Below the pieces are notes generated by a model, which saw nothing but the letters and a program-made list of their open reading frames with translations, made no database searches and was not told the origin of the DNA. A program made the translations under genes and the position numbers. Shown here piece by piece: positions 1 through 5,791 of a DNA stretch of 11,754 bases (position 1 is its first letter; each line of letters opens with the position of its first letter). This DNA comes from an uncultured Lachnospiraceae bacterium (GTDB taxonomy: Bacteria; Bacillota; Clostridia; Lachnospirales; Lachnospiraceae): positions 46,695 to 58,448 of the forward strand of contig CAJUDY010000024.1 in the NCBI GenBank assembly GCA_910584945.1, written 5' to 3'.

Positions 1-249
1 CAGGACTTTGACAGTTTCTTACATAAACTAAAAAAATATCCGAATATTGAGTGTTTGGGTGAGGTAATTGAACACAGTTGGGGGCAACGTGTCATTCGAT
101 TTTATGATTTGGACGGACATATCATAGAAGTTGGAGAAAATATGAAAATGGTTATAAAGCGTTTCCTTGCTTCTGGTATGACCATAGATGAAGTGTCTGT
201 AAAAATGGATGTTTCTTTTGAAGATTTAACGAAGCTGCAAAACAGTTAA
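1..249 (+). CDS. VOC (glyoxalase/bleomycin-resistance fold) family protein, 3' part
   Basis: The reading frame is open from base 1 and stops at 249, giving 82 residues of a gene that begins outside the window. The segment RFYDLDGHIIEVGE (residues 33-46) is the classic last beta-strand motif of VOC-superfamily proteins. The glutamate in HIIEVGE (E43) occupies the usual metal-ligand position. A charged helical tail of about 35 residues follows. VOC proteins are cytosolic metalloenzymes or drug-binding proteins (glyoxalase I, fosfomycin and bleomycin resistance, dioxygenases), and the substrate cannot be told from the C-terminal part alone. An internal TTG at 55 would be a poor start because the VOC fold would be incomplete. 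The next gene begins 28 bases downstream with its own ribosome binding site, so the two may be co-transcribed. Confidence 0.8.
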   Translation, partial: QDFDSFLHKLKKYPNIECLGEVIEHSWGQRVIRFYDLDGHIIEVGENMKMVIKRFLASGMTIDEVSVKMDVSFEDLTKLQNS

Positions 250-277
250 ATGAAAAGTTGCAAAGGAGAACGAATTA

Positions 278-694
278 ATGAAAAAAATGAGCCGAGAAGC
301 TAAAAAAATAATGATGGAACGTTTTGGAAAAGACACTGTTATTGCGTTGGCAACCATTGAAAAGGAGGTGCCTTATGTGCGATATGTAAATGCCTACTAT
401 GAGAACGGTGCATTTTATATTATTACATATGCACTTTCAAATAAAATCAAACATATAGAAAACAATCCTGCTGTTGCAATAGCTGGTGAGTGGTTTACGG
501 CACATGGAAAGGGCAGCAATTTGGGCTATTTTGGAAAAAAAGAGAATTGTATGATTGCTGAAAAACTGAAAAATGTCTTTGCTGAATGGATTGATAACGG
601 ACATAACAATTTTGATGATGAAAATACGATAATTCTATGTGTAGAATTAACAGATGGACTGTTACTCTCACATGGGACAAGATATGAGTTTTAG
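278..694 (+). CDS. Pyridoxamine 5'-phosphate oxidase-like FMN-binding protein
   Basis: The product has 138 residues, the usual size of the small single-domain PPOX-like (FMN-binding split beta-barrel) proteins. Features that fit are an N-terminal helix, a strand VIALATIEKEVPYVRYVNAYY (split around residues 21-41), then GAFYIIT and a helix SNKIKHIENNPAVAIAGEW (residues 54-72). The last is the typical segment 'K..hI..NP.v.l' of this superfamily. AAAGGAG at 260-266 sits 11 bases before the ATG and supports this start. Such proteins bind FMN, F420 or haem and are usually cytosolic oxidoreductases of unknown substrate. True PdxH enzymes are considerably longer, so vitamin B6 synthesis is not implied. 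It follows the VOC gene closely and was probably transcribed with it. Confidence 0.8.
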   Translation: MKKMSREAKKIMMERFGKDTVIALATIEKEVPYVRYVNAYYENGAFYIITYALSNKIKHIENNPAVAIAGEWFTAHGKGSNLGYFGKKENCMIAEKLKNVFAEWIDNGHNNFDDENTIILCVELTDGLLLSHGTRYEF

Positions 695-803
695 CTTTTC
701 CAGCGTAGAATTGGAAAAATTTCAGGAGCAGTATTTCCAGTCAGAACTAAGGATGCTGCCATAGATAGAGATGAAAAGACGAAATTTACGGAGGAGGATC
801 AGA

Positions 804-1370
804 ATGGTGGATGTTTATAAAAATTGTCCTGAATATGAGAATGAGGACTATCTTGTGAGAATGGTTTGCCAAGAGGATAGAATGGATTTATTAAAGGTTT
901 ATTCTGATAAAAGGGCTGTCCCCTTTTTTAATAGTGATAATTGTGGCGGAGATGATTTCTATTATACAACGGAAAGCAGAATGGAACAGGCGATTGATTA
1001 CTGGCTTTTCGAGTACAATAGAGAAGGATTTGTGAGGTGGACAATTGTGTCAAAAGCAACTGATGAAGCAATTGGAACAATAGAGCTTTTCCACAGAGAC
1101 GCCGATGATTATTTTACAAACTGCGGTTTGCTCAGGCTGGACATTCGCAGTGATTATGAAATGACAAGCGAGATTATAAAAATATTAAGATTGATAATGG
1201 AACCTGCATATAGCCTGTTTCATTGTGATAAGATCGCTACGAAAGCGCTTCCCTCTGCGGCAGAACGTATTGTGGCGTTGAAAAATTTAGGATTTATACG
1301 CTCAGAGGAAAAGCTGATAGGGCATGATGGAACAAAGTATGATTCCTATTTTGTATTGAGGAAAAATTAG
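804..1370 (+). CDS. GNAT family N-acetyltransferase (RimJ/RimL-like)
   Basis: The predicted protein has 188 residues. An upstream in-frame ATG at 771 would add a basic 11-residue extension (MKRRNLRRRIR). The start at 804 is preferred because GGAGGAGG at 790-797 lies six bases before it and would otherwise be coding. Residues 88-95 (EAIGTIEL) match GNAT strand beta-2/3. LRLDIRSDYE (110-119) matches the strand before the acetyl-CoA site. The region 142-164, including SAAERIVALKNLGF, is the characteristic C-terminal half in which a side chain enters the CoA pocket and the 'N.GF' turn occurs. It resembles the Acetyltransf_3 group, which acetylates protein N-termini or small molecules including antibiotics. 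The acceptor cannot be inferred. The glycine-rich CoA loop is poorly conserved, with EMTSEI where R/Q-x-x-G-x-G/A is expected, so activity is uncertain. Confidence 0.75.
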   Translation: MVDVYKNCPEYENEDYLVRMVCQEDRMDLLKVYSDKRAVPFFNSDNCGGDDFYYTTESRMEQAIDYWLFEYNREGFVRWTIVSKATDEAIGTIELFHRDADDYFTNCGLLRLDIRSDYEMTSEIIKILRLIMEPAYSLFHCDKIATKALPSAAERIVALKNLGFIRSEEKLIGHDGTKYDSYFVLRKN

Positions 1371-1383
1371 CGCCTCTCCAAAT

Positions 1384-1406
1384 CTGGATAAAAAATATGT
1401 ATCCAG
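1384..1406. repeat. Perfect 7-bp inverted repeat upstream of promoter
   Basis: CTGGATA (1384-1390) and TATCCAG (1400-1406) form a perfect inverted repeat around a 9-base AT-rich spacer. It lies 13 bases after the acetyltransferase stop and ends 10 bases before the -35 box at 1417. No T-tract follows, so it is a weak candidate for an intrinsic terminator. It could instead be a dimeric repressor or activator site for the downstream promoter. No matching regulator is visible nearby. Confidence 0.4.
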
Positions 1407-1416
1407 GCTAAAATGC

Positions 1417-1445
1417 TTGACATTGACAAAGTTATAAGCTAATAT
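1417..1445 (+). promoter_or_regulatory. Sigma-70/SigA-type promoter
   Basis: A perfect -35 box TTGACA (1417-1422) is followed by a 17-base spacer and TAATAT (1440-1445), one mismatch from the consensus -10. Transcription should start near 1452. The next full gene begins at 1867, giving a leader of about 415 bases containing a short ORF and several hairpins. This is the best promoter in the window by match to consensus and is presumably the promoter of the ABC exporter operon. Confidence 0.75.
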
Positions 1446-1472
1446 AAGACCATATTTCAAGAAAGAGCAGGT

Positions 1473-1514
1473 ATGTGGATGTTAATTGTTTCTGTAATGA
1501 CAAAGGACAACTAA
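1473..1514 (+). CDS. Putative 13-residue leader peptide
   Basis: This short ORF reads MWMLIVSVMTKDN and begins about 20 bases after the predicted transcription start. A weak purine-rich ribosome binding region (AAGAAAGAGCAGG) precedes it. Its stop lies 10 bases before the first terminator-like hairpin. That position is what is seen in ribosome-mediated attenuators of resistance genes such as erm, tet(M) and ABC-F genes, where drug-stalled ribosomes on a leader peptide change RNA folding. The peptide is not recognised, and an ORF this short could occur by chance. The position is the main evidence. Confidence 0.4.
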   Translation: MWMLIVSVMTKDN

Positions 1515-1524
1515 ATTTTATAAG

Positions 1525-1568
1525 AGGGTAAGCACGGAATAGAGTGCTTTATTTGTGTTACCCTTTTT
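1525..1568 (+). terminator. Terminator-like hairpin 1 in leader (candidate attenuator)
   Basis: AGGGTAA (1525-1531) pairs with TTACCCT (1558-1564), which runs into a T-tract ending at 1568. A nested hairpin AAGCAC (1530-1535) / GTGCTT (1544-1549) lies inside. Immediately after it GGCATT-ATTG-AATGCC (1569-1584) forms a second perfect hairpin. Bases 1495-1506, inside the leader ORF, are largely complementary to 1562-1575. An alternative fold could therefore compete with the terminator stem. Confidence 0.6.
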
Positions 1569-1656
1569 GGCATTATTGAATGCCGGTTGTTTCTGCCTTA
1601 CAGAATACTGCATACACCGGGAATAATTGTCTTATTATGATGGATAAGAAAGCGGG

Positions 1657-1686
1657 AAAAGTATGACTGTGGTGTCATGCTTTTTT
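1657..1686 (+). terminator. Terminator-like hairpin 2 in leader
   Basis: AAAAGTATGAC (1657-1667) pairs with GTCATGCTTTT (1674-1684), with one G-T wobble and a 6-base loop. It is followed by TT and then an AT-rich stretch. It has the form of an intrinsic terminator and lies between the leader ORF and the ABC ATPase gene. It may end most basal transcripts. Confidence 0.55.
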
Positions 1687-1782
1687 ATTTCTGCGAGCAA
1701 ATGGGCTGCATTTTTCAGGTCATTGCTGCTTTCCTTTTATGGGGATGTTTTGCTTTTTTCATCATCTTAAGATATATACATC

Positions 1783-1827
1783 TGTGGTTTCAGTCTATGT
1801 AATGATAGGCAGAAACCACATTTTTTT
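1783..1827 (+). terminator. Strong intrinsic terminator 39 bases before the ABC ATPase start
   Basis: TGTGGTTTC (1783-1791) pairs with GAAACCACA (1812-1820). After an A-A mismatch the stem continues as GTCTAT (1793-1798) / ATAGGC (1805-1810) with a GTAATG loop. Seven T residues follow (1821-1827). The only gene downstream is the ABC ATPase at 1867, and no other convincing promoter was seen between. The hairpin must therefore be read through, or bypassed by a regulated refold, for the operon to be expressed. Confidence 0.7.
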
Positions 1828-1866
1828 ATGTTTTTTCATTGAATATTTAAACTGGAGGTTTTCAAG

Positions 1867-2838
1867 ATGAAGATAATTGAGACAGAGAATTTAACGAAAA
1901 AGTATAAGCGGTATAAAAAGCAGGAGGGTTTGGCCGGAAGTATTAAGGGCCTGTTTCACAGGAAATATGAAGAAAAAATTGCGGTAGATGATTTTGATAT
2001 TCATGTAAATGAGGGTGAGTTTGTAGGCCTGATCGGGCCGAACGGAGCGGGTAAAACGACCCTGGTGAAGATGTTGACCGGGATTATTGCGCCGACAAGC
2101 GGCAGGATACAGGTGATGGGATTTTATCCGAATAAATTGGAAAAAGCATTTAAGCAGCAGTATGCGGTGGTTATGGGGCAAAAGAGCCAGCTGTTTTTTG
2201 AACTGACAACGGAGGACACGCTGCGGCTGTTTAAAGAAATATACGGTATCCCGGAAGACGAGTATAAAAGAAACAAGGATTTTTTTGTGGATCTGTTTCA
2301 GGTGCAGGGACTGATGAATGTACAGGTAAGAACGCTATCGTTGGGAGAAAGGATGAAGATGGAACTGATCGTTGCATTGCTTCATAATCCGAAAATATTG
2401 TTTCTGGATGAACCGACCATTGGACTGGATGCTGTGGCAGGTAAGCAGATCCGGACTTTCTTAAAAGATGTGAATGAGTCAAGAGGAACTACCATTTTGC
2501 TTACCTCGCATTATATGGAGGATATTAAGGTATTGTGTAAACGCTCCATAGTCGTGAATCACGGCAGAAAAATATATGACGGCGGTACGGATATGTTATT
2601 TGAAAATTATCAAAAGAGTAAGAAAATGACGATATACTTTGAACACAGTGTAGAGCCTGATGTGCCGGATGATTGCAGAGTATTGGAAAAAGCGAATGAC
2701 AAACTGGTACTTGAAATACCAAAACAGAACGCAGAAAAAGTTCTGGAATCTTATATCGGTCATTATCCGATCCGGGATATTGGAATTGAGGAAGAAGAAA
2801 TAGGCTCAGTCGTGGAGCGTATCTATAAGGAGGTATAG
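1867..2838 (+). CDS. ABC exporter ATP-binding protein (COG4586-type, ABC-2 system)
   Basis: This 323-residue cytosolic ATPase powers the two permeases encoded directly downstream. The full set of motifs is present: Walker A GPNGAGKT (57-64), Q-loop glutamine (Q105), signature LSLGE (157-161), Walker B ILFLDEP (177-183), D-loop GLD (186-188) and switch histidine H215. The N-terminus has an insertion before Walker A (KRYKKQEGLAGSIKGLFHRK), typical of the COG4586 group and absent from most ABC-2 ATPases. About 80 C-terminal residues form a regulatory tail. The start is supported by CTGGAGG at 1852-1858. Homologues paired with the same two permease families have been linked to export of toxic cations such as viologens, but the substrate here is unknown. 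Expression is probably controlled by the long hairpin-rich leader. Confidence 0.9.
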   Translation: MKIIETENLTKKYKRYKKQEGLAGSIKGLFHRKYEEKIAVDDFDIHVNEGEFVGLIGPNGAGKTTLVKMLTGIIAPTSGRIQVMGFYPNKLEKAFKQQYAVVMGQKSQLFFELTTEDTLRLFKEIYGIPEDEYKRNKDFFVDLFQVQGLMNVQVRTLSLGERMKMELIVALLHNPKILFLDEPTIGLDAVAGKQIRTFLKDVNESRGTTILLTSHYMEDIKVLCKRSIVVNHGRKIYDGGTDMLFENYQKSKKMTIYFEHSVEPDVPDDCRVLEKANDKLVLEIPKQNAEKVLESYIGHYPIRDIGIEEEEIGSVVERIYKEV

Positions 2839-2841
2839 GAC

Positions 2842-3636
2842 ATGAAGAAATATTTAGAAATTGCCAAGGCATACATGAAAGCACAGCTGATCTGGAGGTC
2901 GGATACCTTAGTAGACGTGATTCTGGCGGTGGCGAAGATACTGTTTGCATGGATCTTATGGAGTATTCTGTTTGAGGGTAAAGAGCAGATCGCGGGCTTG
3001 GGATTTCAGGCCATGATTTCTTACTATATCATAAGCTCCTATTTATTCCAGTTGGAAAAATCTGCGGAGATCAGCCGGCAGATGACCGGTATGCTGAGAA
3101 ATGGTACCTTTTCAAAATATATGGTGATACCGGTACAGACACAGGGGTATTTTGTGGCGATGGAAGCAGGGAAGATTGCGTTTTCTGCGGGCATTGGTTT
3201 TTTAGCAACGTTTCTGTGGTTTTATTTGTTCCGGATTCCATTTGTGCATACAGCCAATATAAAGATCCTGTTATGCGGAAGTATCATGGTTGTTTTAGGA
3301 CTGTTGTTTATGGCGCTGCTCAATTACTTTCTTGGGATTTTGACCTTGAAATTTGAGGAGATCAGCATCTTTCTCATGATAAAAGATAACCTTTCCGCAT
3401 TTGTGACCGGGGCGGTGATTCCCCTTGCTCTTTTACCGGAATGGATGACAGCAGGCATGAAATTTCTGCCTTTCTATTATGTCACATATCTTCCCAGTAT
3501 GCTGTTTATAGGGAAATGTGAGGAGGAAGCAGTCACAGGCTTAATCGTCTTAAGTGTGTGGTGCATGGTCTTTCTTGTTTTAAATCAGGTAACTTATGAA
3601 CATGATCGAATCAAATATGATGGAGCAGGAATATGA
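2842..3636 (+). CDS. ABC-2 family exporter permease, first subunit (COG4587-like)
   Basis: The 264-residue integral membrane protein has about six hydrophobic segments, near residues 25-44, 57-70, 112-130, 141-168, 184-200 and 232-248. Charged loops lie between them, including the cytoplasmic stretch MLRNGTFSKYMVIPVQ (84-99). It starts three bases after the ATPase stop. Its ribosome binding site AAGGAGG (2827-2833) lies within the last ATPase codons, so translation is coupled. The size, gene order and partner fit the three-gene COG4586/COG4587/COG3694 exporters, in which two different permeases form the channel. The substrate cannot be read from the sequence. Confidence 0.85.
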   Translation: MKKYLEIAKAYMKAQLIWRSDTLVDVILAVAKILFAWILWSILFEGKEQIAGLGFQAMISYYIISSYLFQLEKSAEISRQMTGMLRNGTFSKYMVIPVQTQGYFVAMEAGKIAFSAGIGFLATFLWFYLFRIPFVHTANIKILLCGSIMVVLGLLFMALLNYFLGILTLKFEEISIFLMIKDNLSAFVTGAVIPLALLPEWMTAGMKFLPFYYVTYLPSMLFIGKCEEEAVTGLIVLSVWCMVFLVLNQVTYEHDRIKYDGAGI

Positions 3637-4424
3637 AACATAATTTAAAATTTATATCAGAACTGATCAAATTCAGATTATCCCATATCATGACATTTCG
3701 GTTGGGATTCTTTGCGCCGTTTTTCATTAATACCAGTTATTTTCTGGTTCAACTTTTCGCTTTCGAGGCAATTTACGGACATGTGGACAGTATCCGTGGA
3801 TGGGGGCATGGGGAAATCCTTATTTTTATTGGAACATTCTCCCTGATTGATGCCCTGAACATGACCATTTGCTTTTTTGGGGTGATTTCCATACCGGAGA
3901 AAATACAGACAGGAGAACTGGATTTATATCTGACCAAACCAGTGAATCCACTATTACGGATCACCTTTGAAAAAGTAGATCCGGGCGCCATACCGCTTCT
4001 GATCTTCAGCGCCTGCATCGCCTTATATGGGGTGAGAGAAAGCGGCGCGAATCTTTCGTATGCGAATATCATTGGATATTTGTTTCTGGTTTTACTAATG
4101 ACCATACTGTACTACGATATGGAGCTTTTGATACGGTGTTTTGCCTTTTTTGTGTTCTCTGTAGATAATCTGATGAAAATAGAGAATACGGCTGTGGATT
4201 TGTGTCTGAAAATACCGGGGATCGCGTTTTATGGAATCTATAAGTTTGTTTTTTATTGTGTATTGCCGTACGGAATCATTGCGACGCTGCCAACGCAGGC
4301 AGTAACAGGGGCATTGTCGGCAAAAGGATTCCTTTTCGGGGTGGCGATCGTGTGCATTTTTACGTTTTTTGCCTTGTCTTTTTGGACATATGGCGTACAC
4401 AGATATGAAAGCGCAAGCAGCTAA
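3633..4424 (+). CDS. ABC-2 family exporter permease, second subunit (COG3694-like)
   Basis: The 263-residue membrane protein overlaps the preceding permease by four bases (ATGA). This implies translational coupling and equimolar assembly. The segment GELDLYLTKPVNPLLRI (94-110) is the recognisable cytoplasmic motif of the DUF990/COG3694 permease family. About six hydrophobic segments occur, near 24-46, 61-85, 118-133, 145-176, 197-218 and 232-252. Together with the two upstream genes it completes an ABC exporter. No terminator directly follows; the next clear one is at about 4712, after the acetyltransferase fragment, so that fragment may be co-transcribed. Confidence 0.85.
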   Translation: MKHNLKFISELIKFRLSHIMTFRLGFFAPFFINTSYFLVQLFAFEAIYGHVDSIRGWGHGEILIFIGTFSLIDALNMTICFFGVISIPEKIQTGELDLYLTKPVNPLLRITFEKVDPGAIPLLIFSACIALYGVRESGANLSYANIIGYLFLVLLMTILYYDMELLIRCFAFFVFSVDNLMKIENTAVDLCLKIPGIAFYGIYKFVFYCVLPYGIIATLPTQAVTGALSAKGFLFGVAIVCIFTFFALSFWTYGVHRYESASS

Positions 4425-4453
4425 TCAGTTTTTGGGAAGGAGGTATAGATATT

Positions 4454-4693
4454 ATGGAAGAATATAGAAATGCCCGATTGGGAACGTATTTAGTGAAGGG
4501 ATTGACCAAAGAATTACTGACACGAAATATTATTCCATTCTATTCTGATTTTATAACGAATATTGGTTCGCAGATGGTAGCAAATAGATGTGACTATATA
4601 CCATTCTGGGTTGATACATTTGGAACCATTCTTGATGGGAGTTCAGTATACAATGATATGATGAAAGGTTTGTCATCGGAACTTATAGAATGA
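4454..4693 (+). pseudogene. GNAT acetyltransferase, C-terminal fragment
   Basis: The 79-residue ORF aligns by eye only with the C-terminal half of a GNAT acetyltransferase. It has a degenerate acetyl-CoA loop (YRNARLG, residues 4-10), the following helix YLVKGLTKELL, strand IIPFYS, then TNIGSQMVANR and YIPFWVDTFGT. The expected N-terminal substrate-binding half is absent and the upstream DNA is the permease gene, so the gene was truncated rather than frameshifted. It retains an excellent ribosome binding site (AAGGAGG, 4437-4443, 10 bases before ATG) and no internal stop, so a short product may be made. Without strands beta-1 to beta-3 it is unlikely to be an active enzyme. A functional small protein cannot be excluded. 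Confidence 0.65.
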
Positions 4694-4711
4694 CAACTTC
4701 CGGTTGATAGA

Positions 4712-4749
4712 GGGAGCAACAGACAAAATGTTTGTTGCTTTTCCTTTTT
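4712..4749 (+). terminator. Intrinsic terminator ending the ABC exporter region
   Basis: AGCAACA (4715-4721) pairs with TGTTGCT (4733-4739). The stem is extended inward by GAC/GTT, and a T-rich tract with two C residues follows to about 4750. It lies 20 bases after the acetyltransferase fragment and is the first clear plus-strand terminator after the exporter genes. It probably ends their transcript. Confidence 0.7.
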
Positions 4750-4774
4750 TGATGGGAATGTAAAATAAAACTAT

Positions 4775-4786
4775 CATCATATGATG
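4775..4786. repeat. Perfect 12-bp palindrome
   Basis: CATCATATGATG is a perfect uninterrupted palindrome in the non-coding stretch between the terminator and the ORF at 4899. It could be a small operator, but no promoter elements of good quality were seen beside it. A short AT-rich palindrome can also arise by chance. Confidence 0.25.
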
Positions 4787-4898
4787 CGTTTGAAAAACTT
4801 ATCAATATAGACCTAGAAAGTTATCTTTCATGACAACGAATAATAAGAAATCTATGGTAACATCCTACCCGTAGTGATAAATTGTTCTACAGGAAAGG

Positions 4899-5219
4899 GT
4901 GCGAAACATGGAAAATGAAGTATACGAAAAGGACTATGGAGAAGAATTCCGGGAGAGAAGCGATAAGGCAAAGGGAAAGGATTTTCTGCACACTTTGATG
5001 GATGTTGGATTTTTTCAGGCGTATAAAGAAGAAATGGACAAAATCCCAAAGCGTGTGGTCCCCAAGGAAAAGCAGATTATGAATACCTACTTGGGGAGTG
5101 AGAGCATCTGTCAGCAGAGACTGGCGGGTGCTTTTTTCGTACAGATATGGTATGCTGTAAGCAGTATATCAACTTGGAGGTACAGGCATGGAAGAACAGC
5201 AGAATTCATTGACTTATGA
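4899..5219 (+). CDS. Hypothetical protein, possibly mobile-element derived and disrupted at its 3' end
   Basis: The family is not recognised. The 106-residue ORF is highly charged over its first 70 residues, rich in K, E, D and R, and includes KDFLHTLMDVGFFQAYKEEM. It then reads KEKQIMNTYLGSESICQQRL. The last 30 residues (from about AGAFFVQIWYAVSS) differ in character. They overlap the next gene by 32 bases and run through its ribosome binding site, which suggests the natural stop was lost by a frameshift. The T6 run near 5132-5137 is a candidate site. From there one alternative frame stops a little before the downstream ribosome binding site. A moderate purine tract (GGAAAGGG) precedes the ATG. 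Its position directly before a small helix-turn-helix-type gene of the conjugative-element kind suggests an element remnant. Confidence 0.45.
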   Translation: MRNMENEVYEKDYGEEFRERSDKAKGKDFLHTLMDVGFFQAYKEEMDKIPKRVVPKEKQIMNTYLGSESICQQRLAGAFFVQIWYAVSSISTWRYRHGRTAEFIDL

Positions 5220-5451
5220 AATTATCAAAGCAGCTGTTGCCGGGGAGAAATGGGCAACAGAAAAGATTATGGCATATTACGATGATTATATGACAGAGCT
5301 TGCCACAGTGGAAGAGAAGCAGTCGGACGGCAGTGTAAAGAGTTACGTGGATGAGGATTTGAAGCAAGAGATAGCGTTGAAACTGCTGGAGGAGATACCG
5401 AACTTTCCGCTGGAGGAAGCGGAGAGGATTGCAGGAGGGGAGACTGACTAG
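5188..5451 (+). CDS. Small helix-turn-helix domain protein (HTH_16-like, conjugative-element type)
   Basis: The 87-residue protein contains YEIIKAAVAGEKWATEKI (10-27) and MAYYDDYMTELATV (28-41). A variable linker follows, then YVDEDLKQEIALKLLEEI (53-70) and PNF. This pattern is familiar from small HTH_16-type proteins encoded in the regulatory modules of Tn916-like and related Firmicutes conjugative transposons, usually beside a sigma-70-like ORF. They are thought to act in control of transfer or excision genes. TGGAGGT at 5175-5181 gives a well-spaced ribosome binding site. No integrase, excisionase or transfer gene was found in the window, so this is probably a stranded remnant. The family assignment is by eye. 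Confidence 0.6.
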   Translation: MEEQQNSLTYEIIKAAVAGEKWATEKIMAYYDDYMTELATVEEKQSDGSVKSYVDEDLKQEIALKLLEEIPNFPLEEAERIAGGETD

Positions 5452-5791
5452 AGAAAGATCAAATCTACGAGGCATTCTGGAAAGAGATCCAGGGCATTGC
5501 GGGTTGCAGACGCTCAGAGAATCTGGAGTTCAGTGGGGTTTGAGGTCTGATTATGGGGTCAATTTTTTTATAATAAACTGTTTTGAGGATATAGTATAAA
5601 CTGGAAAACGCTAATTTGGCTATTCTGTGGCATTATTCAATGGATTATGGTAAAATTCTGCTGTCCGGGATTGAATAGCAACTGAAAGACCAAACAGATG
5701 TTAACAATGATAATAGCTGTAAATCTCATTGAAGTCATTATATAAGTCTTTCAGTTTGTATAGAAAATGTTCGTTTTTATAGGAGGCATCT
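5452..5791. other. Gene-free stretch between HTH gene and YdcF-like gene
   Basis: No complete gene is visible here. The first 90 bases keep an open frame without a start codon (5448-5540), reading EKDQIYEAFWKEIQG onward. It looks like coding sequence and may be a decayed continuation of the mobile-element region. The rest is AT-rich. It holds an 11-bp inverted repeat (listed separately) and the AGGAGG ribosome binding site at 5781-5786 of the next gene. No promoter with both boxes at good spacing could be supported. Confidence 0.5.
5680..5756. repeat. 11-bp inverted repeat upstream of the YdcF-like gene
   Basis: AACTGAAAGAC (5680-5690) and GTCTTTCAGTT (5746-5756) are perfect inverted arms separated by 55 AT-rich bases. 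The downstream arm ends 25 bases before the ribosome binding site at 5781. In RNA this would form a stem closing a large loop in the 5' leader. In DNA it could be a pair of half-sites. Function is unknown. Confidence 0.4.

Noticed and set aside
654..764. Small ORF of 36 codons (MDCYSHMGQDM start) overlapping the end of the PPOX-like gene and the following gap.
   Set aside because: No ribosome binding site, mostly overlaps a real gene in another frame, and no recognisable motif.
771..803. Upstream ATG extension of the GNAT gene adding a basic 11-residue N-terminus.
   Set aside because: The extension covers the GGAGGAGG ribosome binding site of the ATG at 804 and has no good site of its own.
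2525..2950. Long minus-strand open frames across the exporter genes (also 3773-4105 and 4095-4400).
   Set aside because: They lie antisense to well-supported ABC genes, lack ribosome binding sites and have low-complexity, motif-free products.
5540..5600. TATAAT at 5569 and TATAGT near 5590 as promoters for the YdcF-like gene.
   Set aside because: No -35 element at 16-18 bases from either, and the region is simply AT-rich.
1569..5643. Near-identical 14-mers GGCATTATT(G/C)AATG at 1569 and 5629 flanking the exporter and mobile-element remnant, considered as att-like direct repeats.
   Set aside because: With one mismatch in 14 bases, roughly ten such pairs are expected by chance in a window of this size. 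The copy at 1569 is also already explained as the left arm of a hairpin.
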